Assembly: GCA_902494375.1 (NCBI GenBank)
Contig: CABUTL010000020.1
Span: 1 to 12,042, forward strand
Length of the DNA stretch: 12,042 nucleotides
Origin: an uncultured Collinsella sp.
GTDB lineage: Bacteria > Actinomycetota > Coriobacteriia > Coriobacteriales > Coriobacteriaceae
Direction: 5' to 3'
The notes under the pieces were generated by a model. That model was not told the DNA's origin. It saw only the letters and a program-made list of their open reading frames with translations, and ran no database searches. Position numbers and translations under genes: made by a program. The first letter of the stretch is position 1, and each line of letters opens with the position of its first letter. Positions 9,014 through 12,042 of this stretch are shown one piece after another.

Positions 9014-9661
9014 TTACAGCGTGCCGTAGATGCGGTCGCCGGCGTCGCCCAGGCCGGGAACGATGTAGGCGGCCTCGTTGAGATGGTCGTCGATGGCGCA
9101 CGTATAAATATGTACGTCGGGGTCCTTTTCGGTCAGTGACTTGAGGCCCTCAGGCGCGGCGACGATGCACAGCATGCGGATGTCCTTGACACCGCGCTCG
9201 CGCAGGTAGCTGATGGCCATCTCGGCCGAACCGCCCGTGGCGAGCATGGGGTCGACGACCAGGCAGATGCGCTGGTCGATATCCTTGGGCATCTTGCAGT
9301 AATACTCGTGCGGCTCGTGGGTGACCTCGTCGCGCTCCATGCCGATGTGGCCCACGCGAGCGGAGGGCACCAGGTCGAGGATGCCGTCGACCATGCCAAG
9401 GCCCGCACGCAGGATGGGCACGATGGCGAGTTTCTTGCCGGCGAGCTGTTTGAACGTGGCAGTAGTGATGGGGGTCTCGACTTCGACGTCTTCCATGGGC
9501 AGGTCGCGCATGGCCTCGTAGCCGTCAAAAAGTGCGAGTTCGCGCACGAGCTGGCGGAACTGGTTGGTGCCGGTGTTTTTGTCGCGCAGAATCGACAGCT
9601 TGTGCTGGACGAGCGGGTGGTCGACAAGCGTCACACGGGACGCGTCGTAGGTGACGGTCAT
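9014..9661 (-). CDS. upp: Uracil phosphoribosyltransferase
   Basis: This cytoplasmic enzyme makes UMP from uracil and PRPP for pyrimidine salvage. From the ATG at 9661-9659 the product is 215 residues, close to the family norm of about 209. Motifs are PILRAGLGM at 82-90, the PRPP loop [10 protein letters not shown] at 137-146, and the C-terminal uracil-binding segment [12 protein letters not shown] at 203-214. The frame stays open upstream to a TTG at 9721, which would add 20 residues unlike the family; GAAAGGGG about 10 nt before the ATG supports the shorter start. It precedes the atp operon, as in Bacillus, but here glpK lies on its 5' side. A terminator-like hairpin in its leader could be the end of glpK or an attenuator; no recognisable PyrR-binding loop was found. 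Confidence 0.97.
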   Translation of the reverse strand: MTVTYDASRVTLVDHPLVQHKLSILRDKNTGTNQFRQLVRELALFDGYEAMRDLPMEDVEVETPITTATFKQLAGKKLAIVPILRAGLGMVDGILDLVPSARVGHIGMERDEVTHEPHEYYCKMPKDIDQRICLVVDPMLATGGSAEMAISYLRERGVKDIRMLCIVAAPEGLKSLTEKDPDVHIYTCAIDDHLNEAAYIVPGLGDAGDRIYGTL

Positions 9662-9690
9662 GGGTTGATTGCCCCTTTCGTTGCGGCCGC

Positions 9691-9712
9691 AAAACGGCCT
9701 TGCTGACAAGGC
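9691..9712 (-). terminator. Hairpin plus T4 between glpK and upp
   Basis: On the minus strand GCCTTG-TCAG-CAAGGC (9712-9697) forms a perfect 6-bp stem with a tetraloop, followed after CG by TTTT (9694-9691). It lies 72 nt after the glpK stop and 29 nt before the upp ATG. It probably ends the glpK transcript. Its closeness to upp also allows a leader attenuator. The short T-run suggests incomplete termination. Confidence 0.55.
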
Positions 9713-9784
9713 GCGAAGCAATGTTGCCGCCGCACGCCATGCATTAGTTTAGCGGTTTGTTATATCGAGCAGACCATCACAGCC

Positions 9785-11326
9785 CTACTGTGCGGTGCTG
9801 AGCGAGCGCCTGACTGCATCACGCCAGCCCGCAAGGTTTTGCTCGCGGCGTTCGGCGGACATGTGGGGAAGGAAGGTCCTAACGATCTGGGCATTTTGCT
9901 CCAGCTCTTCCAGGTCTTCCCAATAGCCGACGGCAAGACCCGCCAAGTACGCGGCGCCGATTGCCGTGGTCTCCACCGTCTCGCATTGCAGCACGGGGAT
10001 ATCCAGCAGGTCGGCCTGGAATTGCATGATGAACTCGTTGCGCGAGGCACCGCCATCGACAGACAGGCGCTCGATCGAAAGCCCCACGTCCTGCTCCATG
10101 GCGCGCAGCACGTCGTAGCTCTGATAGGCCATGGATTCGCAGGCGGCACGTACGATGGTCGCACGGCTCGAGGCACCGGTCAGGCCGCACACGATACCGC
10201 GGGCACGCGGGTCCCACCAGGGAGCGCCCAGGCCAGCGAAGGCGGGAACGAAGTAGCAGCCCTCGTTGTCGCTAATCGAAGCGGCGAGTTGTGCCGACTC
10301 GCTCACGCTCGAGATGATGCCCATGTTGTTGCGCAGCCAGTTCATGGTGGAACCGGCGGCAAAGATAGAACCCTCGAGCGCATAGCTGATCTTGCCGTCC
10401 GCGGCGATACCGATCGTGGAGACCAGACCGTTCTTGGATTCGACGACCTCGTCGCCGGTGTTCATGAGCATAAAGCAACCCGTGCCATAGGTGTTTTTGG
10501 TCTGGCCGGGATGGAAGCAGCAGTGGCCGAACAGCGACGCCTGCTGATCGCCCGCCACGCCCATGATGGGCGGCATGTTGGTCATGATGTCGCTCGCGAC
10601 GCGGCCGTAGTCGCCCGAGCTCCAACGGACCTCGGGCATCATGGAACGTGGAACGTCAAAGAGCGCCAGCAGGTCGTCGTCCCAATCGAGCGTATGGATA
10701 TTAAAGAGCGCCGTGCGGCTGGCATTGGTGTAGTCGGTGGCAAAGACCTGACTGCCGGTGAGGTTGTAGATGAGCCAGGTGTCGATGGTGCCGAACATGA
10801 GGTCGCCCGCCGCCGCGCTCTCACGCGCACCGTCGACGTTGTCGAGGATCCACTGCACCTTGGAAGCCGAGAAATACGGATCGAGCGTGAGTCCCGTGCG
10901 GGAGCGCACCAGCTCTTCTGCGCCCCGCTCGACCAGCTCGTCGATCAGAGGTGCGGTGCGACGGCATTGCCACACGATGGCGTTATAGATGGGTTGGCCG
11001 CTTATGCGGTCCCACACCACCGTGGTCTCGCGCTGGTTGGAGATACCGATGGCGGCTATGCGGTCAGAATGGATGCCGCTCTTAAACTGGACCTCCATCA
11101 TCACGCCGATCTGGCTGGCAAGCACCTCCATGGGGTCTTGCTCTATCCAACCGGGACGCGGGAAGCTGGTTTTGACGCTACGACGTGCCTGCGCGACGAT
11201 GCAGCCGTACTCGTCGACGATGGTCGCAAGTACCGAGGTGGTGCCGCAGTCGAGCGCCATTATGTAGGAACCGCCAAAGTCAAACGAGGCATCTTCCATG
11301 CCCAGGCTGCCCAGATTCAACGACAT
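9785..11326 (-). CDS. glpK: Glycerol kinase (FGGY family) with altered first phosphate loop
   Basis: The enzyme phosphorylates glycerol to sn-glycerol 3-phosphate using ATP in the cytoplasm. The 513-residue product aligns with GlpK over its length. It has NQRETTVVW with glycerol-contacting Arg99-Glu100, YNAIVWQCRRTA, DPYF with Tyr151, FGTIDTWLI, GVAGDQQASLFG with Asp260-Gln261, NTYGTGCFMLMNTG, and LSVDGGASRNEFIMQFQAD. Two things differ. About 20 residues (MSLNLGSLGMEDASFDFGGS) precede the usual N-terminus, and the first nucleotide loop reads DCGTTSVL (26-33) where the family has DQGTTSSR. The ATG at 11326-11324 has AAAGG about 9 nt upstream, whereas internal Met10 and Met23 have no clear site. 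It begins 13 nt after the tsaC-like gene, so the two are probably co-transcribed. No glpF or glpO/D gene is nearby. The histidine phosphorylated by HPr in some Gram-positive GlpKs was not seen in the expected stretch (about 238-252). Confidence 0.94.
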   Translation of the reverse strand: MSLNLGSLGMEDASFDFGGSYIMALDCGTTSVLATIVDEYGCIVAQARRSVKTSFPRPGWIEQDPMEVLASQIGVMMEVQFKSGIHSDRIAAIGISNQRETTVVWDRISGQPIYNAIVWQCRRTAPLIDELVERGAEELVRSRTGLTLDPYFSASKVQWILDNVDGARESAAAGDLMFGTIDTWLIYNLTGSQVFATDYTNASRTALFNIHTLDWDDDLLALFDVPRSMMPEVRWSSGDYGRVASDIMTNMPPIMGVAGDQQASLFGHCCFHPGQTKNTYGTGCFMLMNTGDEVVESKNGLVSTIGIAADGKISYALEGSIFAAGSTMNWLRNNMGIISSVSESAQLAASISDNEGCYFVPAFAGLGAPWWDPRARGIVCGLTGASSRATIVRAACESMAYQSYDVLRAMEQDVGLSIERLSVDGGASRNEFIMQFQADLLDIPVLQCETVETTAIGAAYLAGLAVGYWEDLEELEQNAQIVRTFLPHMSAERREQNLAGWRDAVRRSLSTAQ

Positions 11327-11339
11327 CGCTTATACCTTT

Positions 11340-12042
11340 CTATTGCATCGGGTCGGACAGGACCCGTTCGATCTCTGATGCGGGAAGTGCGCCTTGGCGC
11401 AGGATCTGGAGCCCGCCGTGCTGGAACGACACGATGGTCGAGGCGTCGCGACACGGGGTCTCACCGGCGTCGACGGCAACATCGACCCCCTCCAGGATGC
11501 GACCCTCGACGGCAGCAAAGCTTGCCGGCGAAGGCGCGCCGTGCGTGTTGGCGCTCGTGCAGGCAAGGGGACTGCCGCAGGCGCGGATAAGCGCTTGGAC
11601 CACGGGAGAGGCCGAAGCGCGCAGGGCCACCGTGTCGTCGGCAGCGCGCATAAAGGTCGGCACGCAGGGGGCTGCCTTGACCACGATAGTCAGGGCTCCC
11701 GGCCAGCATCGTCGCGCGAGTACGCGGGCATCTTCCGGGATATCCACGCCATAGCGGTCGAGTGCTTCGACGCCATCGACCAGCCAAGCGACAGTTTGCG
11801 TGAGTTCACGTTGCTTGAGAGTGAAGATACGGCGATAGCCGGTGCCGAGCGCAGGAACTGCGGCGCCATTGACGGCAGCCTGCGGATCGCGCGGCCACGA
11901 TGGGAATTCGCTTGTATCTTGGGGCACGGCGTCCGAGAAGGCGTTGACTGCCACGGCGACACCGTAGACGGTCTCGGTCGGGATCAAAACCAGGCCGCCG
12001 CGGCCGAGCACCTCGGCCGTGCGCTCGACGGCAAGCCGATGC
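11340..12042 (-). CDS. tsaC: Threonylcarbamoyl-AMP synthase family (Sua5/YciO/YrdC), 5'-truncated by the window
   Basis: Family members make threonylcarbamoyl-AMP from threonine, bicarbonate and ATP for the t6A37 modification of ANN-decoding tRNAs. The reading frame continues to the window edge upstream of a GTG at 12011. The extra residues (HRLAVERTAEVLGRGG) match the usual family start helix, so the true start is outside. Visible motifs are LIPTETVYG, RRCWPGALTIVV, DDTVALR, and PLACTSANTHGAPSP with the Ser-x-Asn signature, then STIV and ILRQGALP near the end. Between PTETVYG and the lysine motif are about 48 residues where E. coli TsaC has about 20. The usual K(G/Q)RP motif reads KQRE. These changes leave open that it is a paralogue with another role. 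It lies 13 nt upstream of glpK. The symbol reflects family only. Confidence 0.8.
   Translation of the reverse strand, partial: HRLAVERTAEVLGRGGLVLIPTETVYGVAVAVNAFSDAVPQDTSEFPSWPRDPQAAVNGAAVPALGTGYRRIFTLKQRELTQTVAWLVDGVEALDRYGVDIPEDARVLARRCWPGALTIVVKAAPCVPTFMRAADDTVALRASASPVVQALIRACGSPLACTSANTHGAPSPASFAAVEGRILEGVDVAVDAGETPCRDASTIVSFQHGGLQILRQGALPASEIERVLSDPMQ

Noticed and set aside
9662..9721. A TTG start giving upp 20 extra residues.
   Set aside because: The added residues lie over the terminator-like hairpin and resemble no family member; the ATG at 9661 has a plausible Shine-Dalgarno and gives normal length.
9662..9784. A PyrR-binding loop in the upp leader.
   Set aside because: No match to the conserved PyrR recognition pattern could be found by eye in this stretch.
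9839..11590. A 583-codon plus-strand open frame opposite glpK and the end of the tsaC-like gene.
   Set aside because: Antisense to a full set of glycerol kinase motifs; the product is Arg/His/Gly/Val-rich and spans two unrelated genes.

Overview
The window looks like an ordinary chromosomal housekeeping region from a GC-rich Gram-positive bacterium. Most likely this is an actinobacterium of the class Coriobacteriia (Collinsella or a close relative). That placement is inferred from three things: strong G/C preference at third codon positions with frequent GTG/TTG starts; an actinobacterial-looking AtpE (QGR-x-FT-x-F in the loop and second helix); and a gene order resembling the Bacillus ywlC...upp-atp...murAA block. 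No search could be run, so the genus is a guess.

All eleven convincing genes lie on the minus strand, so transcription runs from high to low coordinates. In that order: a threonylcarbamoyl-AMP synthase (tsaC/sua5/ywlC family, start cut off by the window end); glycerol kinase glpK 13 nt later; a hairpin plus T4 terminator-like element; uracil phosphoribosyltransferase upp; a 270-nt gene-free stretch (8744-9013) with a terminator-like double hairpin and the probable atp promoter; the F-type ATP synthase operon atpI-atpB-atpE-atpF-atpH-atpA-atpG-atpD-atpC (8743 down to 1848), with very short gaps or overlaps except for a 124-nt leader before atpE; a strong intrinsic terminator; murA; and the N-terminal 154 codons of a LytR-CpsA-Psr (LCP) protein running off the left end.

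The genes serve energy (proton-driven ATP synthesis), glycerol entry into metabolism, uracil salvage, tRNA t6A modification and the cell wall (MurA makes the first committed peptidoglycan precursor; LCP proteins attach polymers to peptidoglycan). No mobile element, CRISPR array, tRNA, rRNA or obvious defence or novel system is visible. No gene-free stretch exceeds 300 nt.

Points worth a second look are local. A perfect 14-bp terminator hairpin ends exactly at the murA Shine-Dalgarno. AtpF carries a type I signal-peptide-like N-terminus. GlpK lacks the nucleotide-contacting Arg of its first phosphate loop. The TsaC-family protein has an insertion of roughly 27-29 residues and a degenerate KxRP motif. 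Structured elements sit in the upp-atp gap and just ahead of the atpE ribosome binding site. Very long plus-strand open frames mirror the genes and are judged to be composition artefacts.
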